Source of the DNA: CAIJMU01 sp035530275 | GTDB lineage: Bacteria > Spirochaetota > Spirochaetia > Treponematales > Rectinemataceae | Direction of reading: 5' to 3' | Length of the DNA stretch: 64,000 nt | Assembly (NCBI GenBank): GCA_035530275.1 | Contig: DATKVC010000005.1 | Location: 1 to 64,000, forward strand | Shown here: in pieces, positions 16,562 to 25,728 of the stretch | Position numbering within the stretch: the stretch's first letter is position 1 | Layout: each line of letters starts with the position of its first letter | Notes under the pieces: generated by a model | The model's input: only the letters and a program-made list of their open reading frames with translations | The model's database searches: none | Told to the model about the DNA's origin: nothing | Translations under genes and position numbers: made by a program

Positions 16562-17740
16562 TCAGCTCGCGGCAGCCGCCTTGTCGAAGGCCCTTCTCAG
16601 CATTGCGAGGCCCTTTCCCATTTCGTCGTCGCCGATCACGAGGGGAGGAAGGAGGCGCATGACGTCCTCGCCGGCCGTCAGGACGAGGAGGCCCTCCTCC
16701 ATCGCGAGGTGCTTGACCGTGTCGGGTTGGGCACTCGTCACAATGCCGATCATCAGCCCCTTGCCGCGGATAGACTTCACGAGGGGGTGTTTCCATGAGG
16801 CGATGGCCTTCATGATGTACTCGCCCTTTTTCGCGACTGATTCGAGGAATCCGGGGCGGCCGAGCTCCGCGAGAACGGCGCGGGCCGCGGCTCCCGCAAG
16901 GGGGTTTCCGCCGAAGGTGGAGCCGTGGTCGCCGGGGCCGAGGACCTTCGCTGCCTCGCCGCGGGCGAGGATGGCGCCGATGGGGACGCCGCCTCCCAAT
17001 CCCTTGGCCACCATCACGACGTCGGGGCTGAGGCCCGCTTGGGTGGATGCGAGCATGGCGCCGGAGCGCCCCATGCCGCACTGGACCTCGTCGCAGATGA
17101 AGAGGGCGCCACGTTCGCGGCAAATGGCCTGGGCGCGCTTCATATACTCGATCGAGAGGGGGTAGACGCCGCCCTCGCCCTGGATGGGCTCAATGACGAG
17201 GGCCGCGGTCTTCTCGTCGATGGCCGCCTCGAGGGCGGCTACGTCGTCGGCGGGGACGTAGGCGAAGCCCGCGGGGAAGGGCCCGAAGTACTTGTGGAAT
17301 TTCTCCTGGCCCGTGGCCGTGAGGGCGGCGAGGGTCCTGCCGTGGAATGAATTGACGAGGGTGACGATCTTGACCCTATCGGGCGATTTCGAGGAGCCGT
17401 GCTTGCGGGCCAACTTGATGGCGCCCTCGTTGGCCTCGGCCCCCGAATTGGCGAAGAAGACGGCCTCGAAACCCGTGGCCTCGCAGAGTTCCCGGGCCGC
17501 GGCCAGGGAGGTCGGAGTATTGTAATAGTTGGACACATGGATGAGGCGCCCCGCCTGGGCCGCGAGTGCGGCCACGAGGCGCGGGTGGTTGTGCCCGAGG
17601 CTGTTGACCCCTATCCCGCTCGAAAAGTCGACGTAGGTTCGGCCGTCGACGGCGGTGAGGAGGGCCCCCTCGCCCGAAACGAAGACGAGGCCCGTCCTCT
17701 TGTAGGTGTTCATGAAAAAGTCGCTATTCGTGTCGCTCAT
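16562..17740 (-). CDS. argD: Acetylornithine aminotransferase ArgD
   Basis: The 392-residue class III PLP aminotransferase interconverts N-acetylglutamate semialdehyde and N-acetylornithine, the fourth step of arginine synthesis. The PLP lysine is K246 in MVAKGLGGGVPIGA. The cofactor-binding FANSGAEANEGAIKLAR (96-112) and the aspartate in FICDEVQCGMGR (218) are present. The N-terminal region LVFVSGEGALLTAVDGRTYVD is typical of ArgD. It is the last gene of argC-argJ-argB-argD, 12 bases after argB. Confidence 0.94.
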   Translation of the reverse strand: MSDTNSDFFMNTYKRTGLVFVSGEGALLTAVDGRTYVDFSSGIGVNSLGHNHPRLVAALAAQAGRLIHVSNYYNTPTSLAAARELCEATGFEAVFFANSGAEANEGAIKLARKHGSSKSPDRVKIVTLVNSFHGRTLAALTATGQEKFHKYFGPFPAGFAYVPADDVAALEAAIDEKTAALVIEPIQGEGGVYPLSIEYMKRAQAICRERGALFICDEVQCGMGRSGAMLASTQAGLSPDVVMVAKGLGGGVPIGAILARGEAAKVLGPGDHGSTFGGNPLAGAAARAVLAELGRPGFLESVAKKGEYIMKAIASWKHPLVKSIRGKGLMIGIVTSAQPDTVKHLAMEEGLLVLTAGEDVMRLLPPLVIGDDEMGKGLAMLRRAFDKAAAAS

Positions 17741-17752
17741 CGTCTTTTCCTT

Positions 17753-18613
17753 TCAGTAGATCATCGTGCCCGCGCCGGAATCGGTGAAGAGCTCGAGGAT
17801 GAGGGAGTGGGGAGAACGCCCGTCGATGATATGGGCCGTCGCGACCCCGCCTTCGACCGCCCTGGCGCAGCATTCGACCTTGGGTATCATCCCCTTGGCG
17901 ACGATGCCGTCGCGGATCAGGCCGGGAATCTCGGCGCGGGGAAGTTCGTCGATGAGGGTGGCGACATCGGAGAGGTCGCGGAGGATGCCCGGAACGTCGG
18001 TGAGGAGCATGAGCTTCTCCGCCTTCAGGGCTATGGCGATCTCGGCGGCCGCCGTGTCCGCGTTGATGTTGTAGTAGTTGTCGTCGTCCTTCATCCCGAC
18101 TCCCACCGTGGAGACGACCGGCACGAAACCCGCGGCCAGACCAGCGAGAAGGGGCGAGGGGTCGACCGCGACTATCTCGCCGACGAAGCCCAGGTCCTCT
18201 TTCGAGTAGCGCTTCGCCTTGATCATCGCCCCGTCGACACCGGAGAGGCCGAGGGCCCGGCCGCCCTCGCGGTCGATCAGCGCCACGATGTCCTTGTTCA
18301 CCTTGCCCGACAGGACCATGCGCACGATCTCCATCGTCTCCTCGTCGGTGTAGCGAAGGCCCTTCACGAACAGGGGTTCCTTGCCGACCCGGCGGAGCAT
18401 CGAGTCGATCTCCGGGCCGCCTCCATGCACGAGGACCGTGCGTATGCCCACGGTGCTCATGAGGACGATGTCCTGGGCCACGGCCTGGCGGACGTTCTCG
18501 TTGGTCATGGCCGCGCCGCCGTATTTTACGACGACGGTCTTGCCCGCCCAGTCCTTGATATAGGGAAGGGCCTGGAGAAGGATCTCCGCCCTCACGTTCT
18601 CGGCTATGTCCAT
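17753..18613 (-). CDS. argB: Acetylglutamate kinase ArgB
   Basis: The 286-residue enzyme phosphorylates N-acetylglutamate. It has the amino-acid-kinase motif VVKYGGAAM near residue 28, then LVHGGGPEI and the C-terminal GMIPKVECCARAVEGG. The last motif is typical of ArgB, including forms inhibited by arginine. The ATG at 18613 (MDIAENVRAEIL) is preceded by AGGGAG; the open frame continues upstream into the argJ region. An N-terminal helix (DIAENVRAEILLQALPYI) before the kinase core is the element used for arginine-sensitive hexamers, so feedback inhibition is plausible. Confidence 0.94.
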   Translation of the reverse strand: MDIAENVRAEILLQALPYIKDWAGKTVVVKYGGAAMTNENVRQAVAQDIVLMSTVGIRTVLVHGGGPEIDSMLRRVGKEPLFVKGLRYTDEETMEIVRMVLSGKVNKDIVALIDREGGRALGLSGVDGAMIKAKRYSKEDLGFVGEIVAVDPSPLLAGLAAGFVPVVSTVGVGMKDDDNYYNINADTAAAEIAIALKAEKLMLLTDVPGILRDLSDVATLIDELPRAEIPGLIRDGIVAKGMIPKVECCARAVEGGVATAHIIDGRSPHSLILELFTDSGAGTMIY

Positions 18614-18632
18614 GCTGGCTTTCTCCCTTCCC

Positions 18633-19850
18633 TTAGGTTCGATAATCGCCGTTGATCTTGACGTACTCGTAGGAGAGGTCGCAACCCCAGGCCGTCGCCT
18701 CGCCCGCGCCGCCATTGAGGGACACGAGAATCTGCACCTCCCTGTCGGAGAGGATCTTCTTGGCCTTGTCCTCGCTGAAGGGGAGGGGGGCGCCGGCCTT
18801 GCAGACCTCGATGTAGCCGCGGGGACTCTCGAAGGCGAGGTCGACCTTGTCGGGATCGAAGGCAGGCCCCGAGTAACCGAGGGCGCAGAGGACGCGGCCC
18901 CAGTTGGCGTCGGAACCGAACATCGCGGTCTTCACGAGGCTCGAGGAGATGACGGCCTTGGCGAAGGACTCGGCGTCGTCCTCGTCGTTCGCGCCCGTCA
19001 CGGTGCACTCGATGAGCCTCGTGGCGCCTTCGCCGTCGCGGGCGATCATCCTCGCGAGCTCGGTGCAGACCCAGTCGAGGGCCTCGGCGAAGTCGCGGTA
19101 GTCCTCGCCTTCGGCGATGATCTCGGAATTGCCGGCCATGCCGTTGGCGAGGACCACGACCATGTCGTTCGTGCTCGTGTCGCCGTCGACCGAGACTCGG
19201 TTGAAGGTGCGCTTGACGGTGGACGAAAGCGCCTTCTGCAGCAAGGCCGGAGAGATGGCGCAGTCGGTGGTGATGAAGCCGAGCATCGTCGCCATATTCG
19301 GATGGATCATGCCCGAGCCCTTGGCCATCGCGCCGATCGTCACCGTCTTGCCGCCGATGTCCTCGGAGAGGGCGGCTTCCTTTTTCATGGTGTCGGTCGT
19401 CATTATGGCTTCGCGGGCGTCGATCGAGCCGCCCTTCGAGAGGCCGGCCACGAGCTCGTCCATCTTCGCCTCGATGACCGAGACGTCGAGGGGTACGCCG
19501 ATGACGCCAGTCGAGGCGACGACGACATCCTTCGCCGAAATCGGCAGGCGCTCGGCGACGAGGGCGGCCATCCGCCTCGCGTCCGCCACGCCCTGCTCGC
19601 CGGTGCAGGTGTTCGCGTTGCCCGAATTCACGATGATCGCCCGCGCCTTGCCGTCGGCGAGGTGCTCCTTCGTGACGACCAGCGGCTGGCCGATGACCTT
19701 GTTCGTCGTGTAGACCGCCGCGGCCGCGCATTCCTTCTCGGACCACACGAGGGCGAGGTCCTTCTTTTCCTTGTTCTTCCGGATGCCGCAATGGACACCA
19801 GAGGCCGTGAAACCGATGGGTGCGGTGACTCCACCGCGGATAGTCTTCAT
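18633..19850 (-). CDS. argJ: Ornithine acetyltransferase / N-acetylglutamate synthase ArgJ
   Basis: The 405-residue protein recycles the acetyl group from N-acetylornithine to glutamate and may also make N-acetylglutamate from acetyl-CoA. It is made as a precursor that cleaves itself before the nucleophilic Thr, here T188 in MIHPNMATMLGF. The N-terminal TAPIGFTASGVHCGIRK and the oxyanion-hole STGVIG (113-118) match the family. Using ArgJ in place of ArgA/ArgE defines the cyclic acetyl route. It sits between argC and argB. Confidence 0.95.
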   Translation of the reverse strand: MKTIRGGVTAPIGFTASGVHCGIRKNKEKKDLALVWSEKECAAAAVYTTNKVIGQPLVVTKEHLADGKARAIIVNSGNANTCTGEQGVADARRMAALVAERLPISAKDVVVASTGVIGVPLDVSVIEAKMDELVAGLSKGGSIDAREAIMTTDTMKKEAALSEDIGGKTVTIGAMAKGSGMIHPNMATMLGFITTDCAISPALLQKALSSTVKRTFNRVSVDGDTSTNDMVVVLANGMAGNSEIIAEGEDYRDFAEALDWVCTELARMIARDGEGATRLIECTVTGANDEDDAESFAKAVISSSLVKTAMFGSDANWGRVLCALGYSGPAFDPDKVDLAFESPRGYIEVCKAGAPLPFSEDKAKKILSDREVQILVSLNGGAGEATAWGCDLSYEYVKINGDYRT

Positions 19851-19871
19851 ATGAAGGCTCCTTTCGACCGC

Positions 19872-20927
19872 TCAGAAGGCGGGAGGAAGCATCGAGATTC
19901 CCGACCCCTCGTCGAGGCCGAGCGCGATGTTCATGTTCTGTATGGCCTGGCCGGCCGCGCCCTTCACCATGTTGTCGATGGCGGAGATGACGATGGCCGT
20001 CCTGCCTCCCCTCGCGAGATGGAGGGAAATATCGCAGTAATTGGACATTCTCACGTTGCGGTTCGTCGCGATCGCTCCGACCGGCAGGACGCGCACGAAG
20101 GGCTCCTTCGAATAGAAGGAAGCGTAGAGCTCCCTCAGGGCCCCGGCCTCGATGGGAGAGACGAGGGGTGCGTAGATCGTGCTCACGATGCCGCGGCCCA
20201 TCGGCGCGAGATGGGGTGTGAAGATGGCCTCGACCGGCCTCCCCGCCATCGCGGCGAGGTTCCGCTCGATCTCCGGGGCGTGGCGGTGTTCGCCGATCTT
20301 GTAGGGCGTGATCGAGTCGGCGGCCTCGGAATAATGGGTCGTCTTCGTGGGCTCCTTGCCCGCGCCGGTGACGCCCGAGGCCGCGTCGATGATTATGCCT
20401 TCGGTCTTGAAGACGCCCTTCGCGAGGCCTGGAAAGAGGCCCAGCGAAGCCGAGGTCGGGTAGCAGCCGGGATTGCCGATCACCTTGGCCTTCGCGAGCT
20501 TCGCCCGATTGAGCTCGGGAAGGCCGTACACGGACTCGGCATGGAGCTCGGGATGGCGATAAGGCTTGCCGTAGACGGCCTTGAAGGTGGCCTCGTCGTC
20601 GCCGAAGCGGAAGTCGGCTGAAAGATCGATGAGGAGTGCGCCGCGGGGGCGGGTCCGGGCTGCATGCTCCTCCGCTATGCCGTGGGGCAGGGAGGAGAAG
20701 ACGACATCGGCCGATTCGACGGCGGCCTCGGGGCTGACGAAGCGGAGTTCGGGGAAGGCGTTCCCGCCCTGGCCGCCGAGAAGATTGGGATACACGCTCC
20801 CCATCGACTCGCCCTCGGCGCTCGATGAGGCGAGGACGAGCTTCCCGACCGCCGGGTGGCCGAGAAGGAGCCTCGCGAGCTCGGCGCCCGCGTAGCCGGT
20901 GGCGCCGATGACGGCAACTGTGATCAT
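19872..20927 (-). CDS. argC: N-acetyl-gamma-glutamyl-phosphate reductase ArgC
   Basis: The 351-residue enzyme reduces N-acetylglutamyl phosphate to the semialdehyde with NADPH. The Rossmann motif IGATGYAGAELARLL is at residues 7-21 and the catalytic Cys is C155 in GNPGCYPTSA. A His in the C-terminal half (HLAPMGRG) is the expected second catalytic residue. It is the first long gene of the arginine operon, 94 bases downstream of a small leader ORF on the same strand. Confidence 0.95.
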   Translation of the reverse strand: MITVAVIGATGYAGAELARLLLGHPAVGKLVLASSSAEGESMGSVYPNLLGGQGGNAFPELRFVSPEAAVESADVVFSSLPHGIAEEHAARTRPRGALLIDLSADFRFGDDEATFKAVYGKPYRHPELHAESVYGLPELNRAKLAKAKVIGNPGCYPTSASLGLFPGLAKGVFKTEGIIIDAASGVTGAGKEPTKTTHYSEAADSITPYKIGEHRHAPEIERNLAAMAGRPVEAIFTPHLAPMGRGIVSTIYAPLVSPIEAGALRELYASFYSKEPFVRVLPVGAIATNRNVRMSNYCDISLHLARGGRTAIVISAIDNMVKGAAGQAIQNMNIALGLDEGSGISMLPPAF

Positions 20928-21021
20928 CTAGGGCCTCCGCCAGGGCGTGCGAAAACACTTTCCCTGCAAAGGTGGAATGCGCCGGCATAGGTCGGCGTCG
21001 TATGCTTGTTGAAGGTGGGGA

Positions 21022-21147
21022 TTAAGGGCGACGGAGGCGGGGCGGTGTCGGCGGGAGGAGGGAGGCGAGGGTGGGCATGGCGAGGCGGACGTCGAGGGCG
21101 GACGCGAAGCGATCGAGTGGCAGTGGACTATCGAAGAAACCCGACAT
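21022..21147 (-). CDS. Leader ORF upstream of the arginine operon (41 aa)
   Basis: This small ORF has a strong AGGAGGGTAAC site before its ATG at 21147. Its product begins MSGFFDSPLPLDRFASALDV and ends LLPPTPPRLRRP. It lies on the argC strand, between a promoter candidate (21179-21207) and argC. The C-terminal run of prolines and three arginines in the last five residues would slow ribosomes, which suggests an arginine-sensing leader peptide. A weak hairpin (CGCCG/CGGCG) lies between it and argC. I cannot show attenuation from sequence alone; it could also be a small protein of its own. Confidence 0.5.
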   Translation of the reverse strand: MSGFFDSPLPLDRFASALDVRLAMPTLASLLPPTPPRLRRP

Positions 21148-21167
21148 GTTACCCTCCTGAGGGTGAC
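21148..21167 (-). promoter_or_regulatory. Palindrome covering the leader ORF ribosome-binding site
   Basis: GTCACCCTC-AG-GAGGGTAAC (minus strand) is a near-perfect inverted repeat that includes the Shine-Dalgarno sequence of the leader ORF and lies just after the presumed transcription start. It could be an operator or an RNA hairpin hiding the ribosome-binding site. Confidence 0.5.
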
Positions 21168-21178
21168 AAGATGCGCTG

Positions 21179-21207
21179 ACTATGATAATCGCGGGCGAAA
21201 GCGTCAA
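21179..21207 (-). promoter_or_regulatory. Promoter candidate for the arginine operon
   Basis: TTGACG (complement of 21202-21207) and CATAGT (complement of 21179-21184) are 17 bases apart and point toward the leader ORF and argC. Confidence 0.45.
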
Positions 21208-21309
21208 GTGGTCTCCCTCATAAATATCCAGGGAGCCGAATATCACGCCAGATCGGCCGGTCGGCGGGAGCCGGCGTCCCCGATCCGGGAAGCGGGGGCG
21301 AATCGCCCA

Positions 21310-21339
21310 TTGCGCATCGCGTTCCGCATTCGCTACACT
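21310..21339 (+). promoter_or_regulatory. Promoter candidate for trpS
   Basis: TTGCGC at 21310-21315 and TACACT at 21334-21339, 18 bases apart, lie about 200 bases before trpS. The leader that would result contains a perfect 8-bp GC hairpin at 21432-21450 (GCGGGGGC/GCCCCCGC, three-base loop) without a U-tract. Confidence 0.35.
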
Positions 21340-21538
21340 CGCGGACAGGCAAACCGCATGAACGTGCAATTACCCGCCATCCCTCGGCGCTGGTCCTGGC
21401 GCCCGGCGACATCGTCCGTCACCTCGTGACGGCGGGGGCGCGGCCCCCGCGAGACGATGCCGCCCCTCGGCTCAGTCGCCATCCCCGTCGGCGGAGGCGT
21501 CCTCGGGCGCCACACACCTTCCCTTTCGGAGATCTATA

Positions 21539-22594
21539 ATGGAACGCAAACGCATCCTCACGGGCGACCGCCCGACCGGCAAACTCCACCTCGGCCACTA
21601 CGTCGGCTCCCTCGCCAATCGCGTGAGGCTCCAGGACGAGTACGAGTGCTTCTTTATCATCGCCGACCTCCACACCCTCACGACCAAACCGGAGAAGGAG
21701 AGCATCGAGGCCCTGGCCGACAACGTGCGCTCGGCCGCCCTCGATTACCTCGCGGTCGGCATCGATCCAGCCAAGTCCGTCATCTATCTCCAGAGCGCCG
21801 TGCCCGAGGTCATCGAACTTTCGCTCTTTTTCCAGAACCTCATCACCGTGCCGCGCCTTTCGCGGGTGCCGAGCCTCAAGGAAATGGCCCAGGGCGCCGG
21901 CATCGAGGAGATGCCCTTCGGCCTCCTCGGCTACCCCGTTCTCCAGGCGGCAGACATCCTCCTCCCCCGCGCCCACCTCGTGCCGGTCGGAAAGGACAAC
22001 GTCGCCCACGTCGAAGTCACCCGCGAGATCGCGCGTCGCTTCAATTACCTCTACGGCGAGACCTTCCCCATCCCCGACGCGATGGTTTCCGAATACGGCT
22101 CCCTCGTCGGCATCGACGGCAACGCCAAGATGTCGAAAAGCCTTAACAATGCCATCTTTCTTTCCGATGACGCCAAGACCGTCGAGAAGCGCGTCATGTC
22201 GATGTACACCGATCCCAAGCGCGTCTCCGCCGACGTGCCCGGCACCGTCGAGGGCAACCCCGTCTTCCAGTATCACGACGCCTTCAACCCGAACAAGGCC
22301 GAAGTCGAGGACCTCAAGAGCCGCTACCGCCTCGGCAAGGTGGGCGACGTCGAGGTCAAGGAAAAGCTCGCCCGGGCCCTCAATACCTTCCTCGACCCCA
22401 TCCGCGAGCGCCGCGCCAAGTACGAGGCGCAATCGGGCCTCGCCGACGAGGTCGTCTACGACGGCACGATGCGGATGCGCGAAGAGGCACGGGCCACCCT
22501 CAACCTGGCCAAGAAGGCGATGGGCATCAGCGCAGTCTGGAACCGCGTGTCACGCAAGGCGGAAGAAGCGAAGAAGAGACGCGCAGACAAGTAA
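21539..22594 (+). CDS. trpS: Tryptophanyl-tRNA synthetase TrpS
   Basis: The 351-residue class I synthetase charges tRNA-Trp. The HIGH-type motif is LHLGH at 16-20 in TGKLHLGHYVGS and the KMSKS motif is at 197-201 in GNAKMSKSLNNA. Tryptophan-site signatures QSAVPE and GKDNVAHVEVTREIARRFN are present. Length is normal. A long leader with a strong hairpin precedes it, but there is no T-box-like sequence that I can see. The 118 bases after the stop (22595-22712) hold nothing recognisable. Confidence 0.96.
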   Translation: MERKRILTGDRPTGKLHLGHYVGSLANRVRLQDEYECFFIIADLHTLTTKPEKESIEALADNVRSAALDYLAVGIDPAKSVIYLQSAVPEVIELSLFFQNLITVPRLSRVPSLKEMAQGAGIEEMPFGLLGYPVLQAADILLPRAHLVPVGKDNVAHVEVTREIARRFNYLYGETFPIPDAMVSEYGSLVGIDGNAKMSKSLNNAIFLSDDAKTVEKRVMSMYTDPKRVSADVPGTVEGNPVFQYHDAFNPNKAEVEDLKSRYRLGKVGDVEVKEKLARALNTFLDPIRERRAKYEAQSGLADEVVYDGTMRMREEARATLNLAKKAMGISAVWNRVSRKAEEAKKRRADK

Positions 22595-22712
22595 CGAGCG
22601 CGTCGACGGGTTGCCGAACTCTAGTCAGCGAAGCGTTAAGAGGTGAAGAAGTAGAGGCGCTTGAGAACCTACCGGGGCGAGGCCTGGCCCGACTCTTTGC
22701 TGCCGGGCTGCG

Positions 22713-24191
22713 CTAGAGGTGCATCCTGGCTACGCCGAAATCATCGGCGCCCGGCGAGGAGCCGTCGAAGACGTAGTGTTCGAGGCCGCTTTCCTTTTGG
22801 TACTTCACGGTGACGCGAGCGAAGGCCTCCGCGGCGGAAGGGCTGTCATAGCCGAGTATCGCCACGGTCCCGCCCGCCCCGCCTCCGGTAATCTTGGCGC
22901 CGAGGAGGCCGTTCTTTTCTTCGGCGCGGACCAGGGAGACGATGAGATCGGTGGCTGCCGACGCGAGACCTGAATCGGTATAGCCTACATGGGCTTGGTA
23001 CATGAGCTCTCCGAGAAGTCTCGCCACTCCTTCGTCGACGGACCGGGGATTGGCGGTTATCAGCTTGTAGAAGAGATTCACGCGCCAGTTTTCCTCCACC
23101 GCGTAGCGCGTGGCGCCAAGGACGGGATAGTTGACCGCGTCCCTCACCTTCGTATGAGGATCGAGGTGCAGCGGAAACTTCGAATTGAAATCGGCGCCCA
23201 TGACCTTGAGGGGGAGCCGCGATTCGTATTTCTCGCGAAACAAGGCCGGCGACAAGTTCGCAAGGTAGCCGTTCCAGAGGGGATCGACGTAGCGCGATAC
23301 GATTCCCGATTCGTCGAGCTTCGGCTTCAAGCCCTCCATCTCGCAGAGATAACGATATCCCATGAAGGTGGCGGCGCGGGCCGCCTCGTACTCGATGCCC
23401 GTGACCGCGTGCCTCACGCCGCTGTCGATGCCCCATACGCGCAGGTTGGAGGGAAGGCGGGCGGGAGCCTGGGGAAGGCATGGCTGGCAGAGCATCGGGA
23501 TGAAGACGTTCTCCCCGCCCATCACGACGGCCAGCTGATCCATGACGCCGCAGGCCGCTCCGGTCAAGGCGATCTCGACCCACTGGGTCCAGAGGGCTAG
23601 ATCGACCCCGTGGGTCTCGACGCCGTACAAGGCCGCCATGGCTTTCATGGGCGCCACCTCGATGGCGGCCGACGAGGAGACTCCCTTTCCCAGGGGAATG
23701 TCGGATTCCAAATAGAGGTTGAAACCAGTTTCGACCTTGTCGGGGAATTCCTTCATGAGGTAATAGAGGTCTCCCAGGATGTAGGCGCACCAGGAACGTC
23801 GCGCGTCGGCCTCGCACCAGGCGCGAACCCACGCGACGGGTCGCAGCTTACTCCCCTCCCTCAAATCGTCGAGGGAGAACTCGATCTTTTCCTCCCATCC
23901 CAGGCGCCTCACCGCGGGATTGAAGAAGATCACCTTCCTGTCGGAGCGAGCCTGCACGGCTACCATCACCGCTTCTCGTATCGTGGCCTCGAATACCAGG
24001 CCGCCGGTGTAGTCGTCGTTGCCGCCCATGAGGTCGAGTCGACCGGGCGAGCGGCTTACGAGAACCTCCTCCCCCGGCCGAAAGAAGCGCTTCTCACCAG
24101 CTCCATCCGACGGGGCCAGGTCTTTCAAGCCGCTCGTAAAACGTTTGACATCGGGAAGGCTCAATCTATCGAGCATCATATCGTCGCTCAT
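22713..24191 (-). CDS. GHMP sugar kinase, galactokinase/L-arabinokinase-like
   Basis: The 492-residue protein has the three GHMP kinase motifs. Motif 1 is SPGRLDLMGGNDDYTGG (48-64), motif 2 is PLGKGVSSSAAIEVA (166-180) and motif 3 is KITGGGAGGTVAIL near residue 440. Motif 1 departs from galactokinase, which has GRVNLIGEHTDYNGG, and resembles plant L-arabinokinase (GRLDVMGG-x-DYSG). Such kinases phosphorylate a free sugar at C1. It is the last gene of a seven-gene operon, 16 bases after an FGGY kinase, with AAGGAG before its ATG. The substrate is not known; a C1-phosphorylating enzyme beside an isomerase/FGGY/aldolase route is unexpected. Confidence 0.8.
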   Translation of the reverse strand: MSDDMMLDRLSLPDVKRFTSGLKDLAPSDGAGEKRFFRPGEEVLVSRSPGRLDLMGGNDDYTGGLVFEATIREAVMVAVQARSDRKVIFFNPAVRRLGWEEKIEFSLDDLREGSKLRPVAWVRAWCEADARRSWCAYILGDLYYLMKEFPDKVETGFNLYLESDIPLGKGVSSSAAIEVAPMKAMAALYGVETHGVDLALWTQWVEIALTGAACGVMDQLAVVMGGENVFIPMLCQPCLPQAPARLPSNLRVWGIDSGVRHAVTGIEYEAARAATFMGYRYLCEMEGLKPKLDESGIVSRYVDPLWNGYLANLSPALFREKYESRLPLKVMGADFNSKFPLHLDPHTKVRDAVNYPVLGATRYAVEENWRVNLFYKLITANPRSVDEGVARLLGELMYQAHVGYTDSGLASAATDLIVSLVRAEEKNGLLGAKITGGGAGGTVAILGYDSPSAAEAFARVTVKYQKESGLEHYVFDGSSPGADDFGVARMHL

Positions 24192-24207
24192 TTCGCGGCT
24201 CCTTGCG

Positions 24208-25713
24208 TCAGAATAGGTCTCTCACCCGGGCGTAGAGCGTTTTATAGGTGAGGTAGCTCTTTTCATATACCGCTGAATTCCGCGCCTCTGGCTCGAAAGA
24301 ACTGTGTACCTCGTTGGCCTCGGTCGCGGCGGAGGCGGCCGAGGCATAGCTTCCCAAGGCGACGGCGACGAGTATGGCCGCCCCCAGGGAAGCGCATTCG
24401 GATTCGGCCATCGTGCTGATCTTCCTGTTCGTGACGTCGGCCTTGATTTGGGACCAGATCGCGCTCTTCGCGCCTCCGCCCAAGGAGCGAAGCTCCGCGA
24501 CACGGACACCCGTTATCGATTCTATGAGCTCGATATTCTCCCGCAGCATGAAGGCGATGGATTCGAAGATCGCCCGGATGAAATGCCCGCGCTTGGTGTC
24601 GAGGCCCACTCCAAGGAAAACGCCCCTGGCGGCCGGATTGTTGTCTGGCTGAGTCACTCCCGCGAAGTAGGGAAGGAGCACGAGGCCGTTCGCGCCCACG
24701 GGGGTCGTTTCGGCCAGCTTCCCCATCGCGTCGTAGACGGACTCGCTCCCGGCCGCGGATTCCGCGATGAGATCCGCGCAGAACTCGTCCTTGAACCATT
24801 TGAGGACGATGCCGGCCGTCATGCAGATCGGGATGTAGAGGTATCTGCCCTTGGATATGTGACGATAGATCGTGAGCCTTTTCTCATTCCAGAAATCGGG
24901 ATTCTCGCAGGTCACCGCTATGCTCAGGGCCGTACCCGTCGTTTCGGAAAGGAGGCCGGGGGCGACATTCACTGCGCCGAGGGCGCCGGCCGTCTGATCC
25001 ATGGCGCCGGTGACGATCAGCACGTCGAACGGCAAGCCGAGCTCCGCGGCGACTTCCGGGAGGATCTTCGAGACGATGGTCCCGCATTCGAGGGCTTCCG
25101 GTATCTTCTCCTGGTCCACGCCGATTCGTCGCAGCATTTCTTCCCATAGGCGATCCTGGGCTATGTCGAAGTAGCCCGTCGTGGAGAGGAGGGATTTTTC
25201 AGACACGAATTTCCCGGTGAGCCGCATGATGACGTAGTCTTCGAGAAGGAGGAACTTGTATGTATTGGCATAAAGTTCAGGCTCCCTGTTCTTGATCCAC
25301 AGCAATTTACTGACGGGGCAGAGGCCGTTGCAGTCGGGGATGCCGGTCTTGGCATAGAACTCCCTTTCGTCGAAGAGCGCGCGGATCGTCGCGCTTTCGT
25401 CCACTGCCCTGCCGTCCAGCCAGACGATGGCCCTGCGCAGGGCCGTCCCGCTCGCGTCCACGGGGATGAGTGTCTCCCCCTGGGTAGTGATGCCGATTCC
25501 ACGAATGTCCTTGGCGCTTCGCGGCGCCTTGGCCAGAATCTCTTTTACGCAATGGACGATTCCCTTCCAATACGTTTCGGCGTCGAGCTCGACATGGAGG
25601 CTCCTTTCGGCGATCAATTCGTATTCAATGCTCGAACTCGCGAGCAGGGCAAGCTTGTCGTCGAACAAGGAGGCCTTTACCGCCGTCGTTCCGATGTCAA
25701 AGGCGAGGATCAT
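24208..25713 (-). CDS. FGGY-family carbohydrate kinase
   Basis: The 501-residue kinase starts with the actin-fold phosphate loop FDIGTTAVKASLFD and carries GIGITTQGET, IVWLDGRA and the C-terminal SLGGGAKSAIWSQIKADVTN, all FGGY features. It is nearest in feel to xylulokinase, L-fuculokinase and gluconokinase; the residues I can see do not fix the substrate. In this operon it would phosphorylate the ketose made by the AraA-fold isomerase, giving the substrate of the DhnA-type aldolase encoded upstream. It is 15 bases from the aldolase gene. Confidence 0.85.
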   Translation of the reverse strand: MILAFDIGTTAVKASLFDDKLALLASSSIEYELIAERSLHVELDAETYWKGIVHCVKEILAKAPRSAKDIRGIGITTQGETLIPVDASGTALRRAIVWLDGRAVDESATIRALFDEREFYAKTGIPDCNGLCPVSKLLWIKNREPELYANTYKFLLLEDYVIMRLTGKFVSEKSLLSTTGYFDIAQDRLWEEMLRRIGVDQEKIPEALECGTIVSKILPEVAAELGLPFDVLIVTGAMDQTAGALGAVNVAPGLLSETTGTALSIAVTCENPDFWNEKRLTIYRHISKGRYLYIPICMTAGIVLKWFKDEFCADLIAESAAGSESVYDAMGKLAETTPVGANGLVLLPYFAGVTQPDNNPAARGVFLGVGLDTKRGHFIRAIFESIAFMLRENIELIESITGVRVAELRSLGGGAKSAIWSQIKADVTNRKISTMAESECASLGAAILVAVALGSYASAASAATEANEVHSSFEPEARNSAVYEKSYLTYKTLYARVRDLF

Positions 25714-25728
25714 GGCAATTCCTGTCTT

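Noticed and set aside
21340..21538. T-box leader for trpS
   Set aside because: No T-box-like conserved sequence and no terminator with U-tract; only a GC hairpin.
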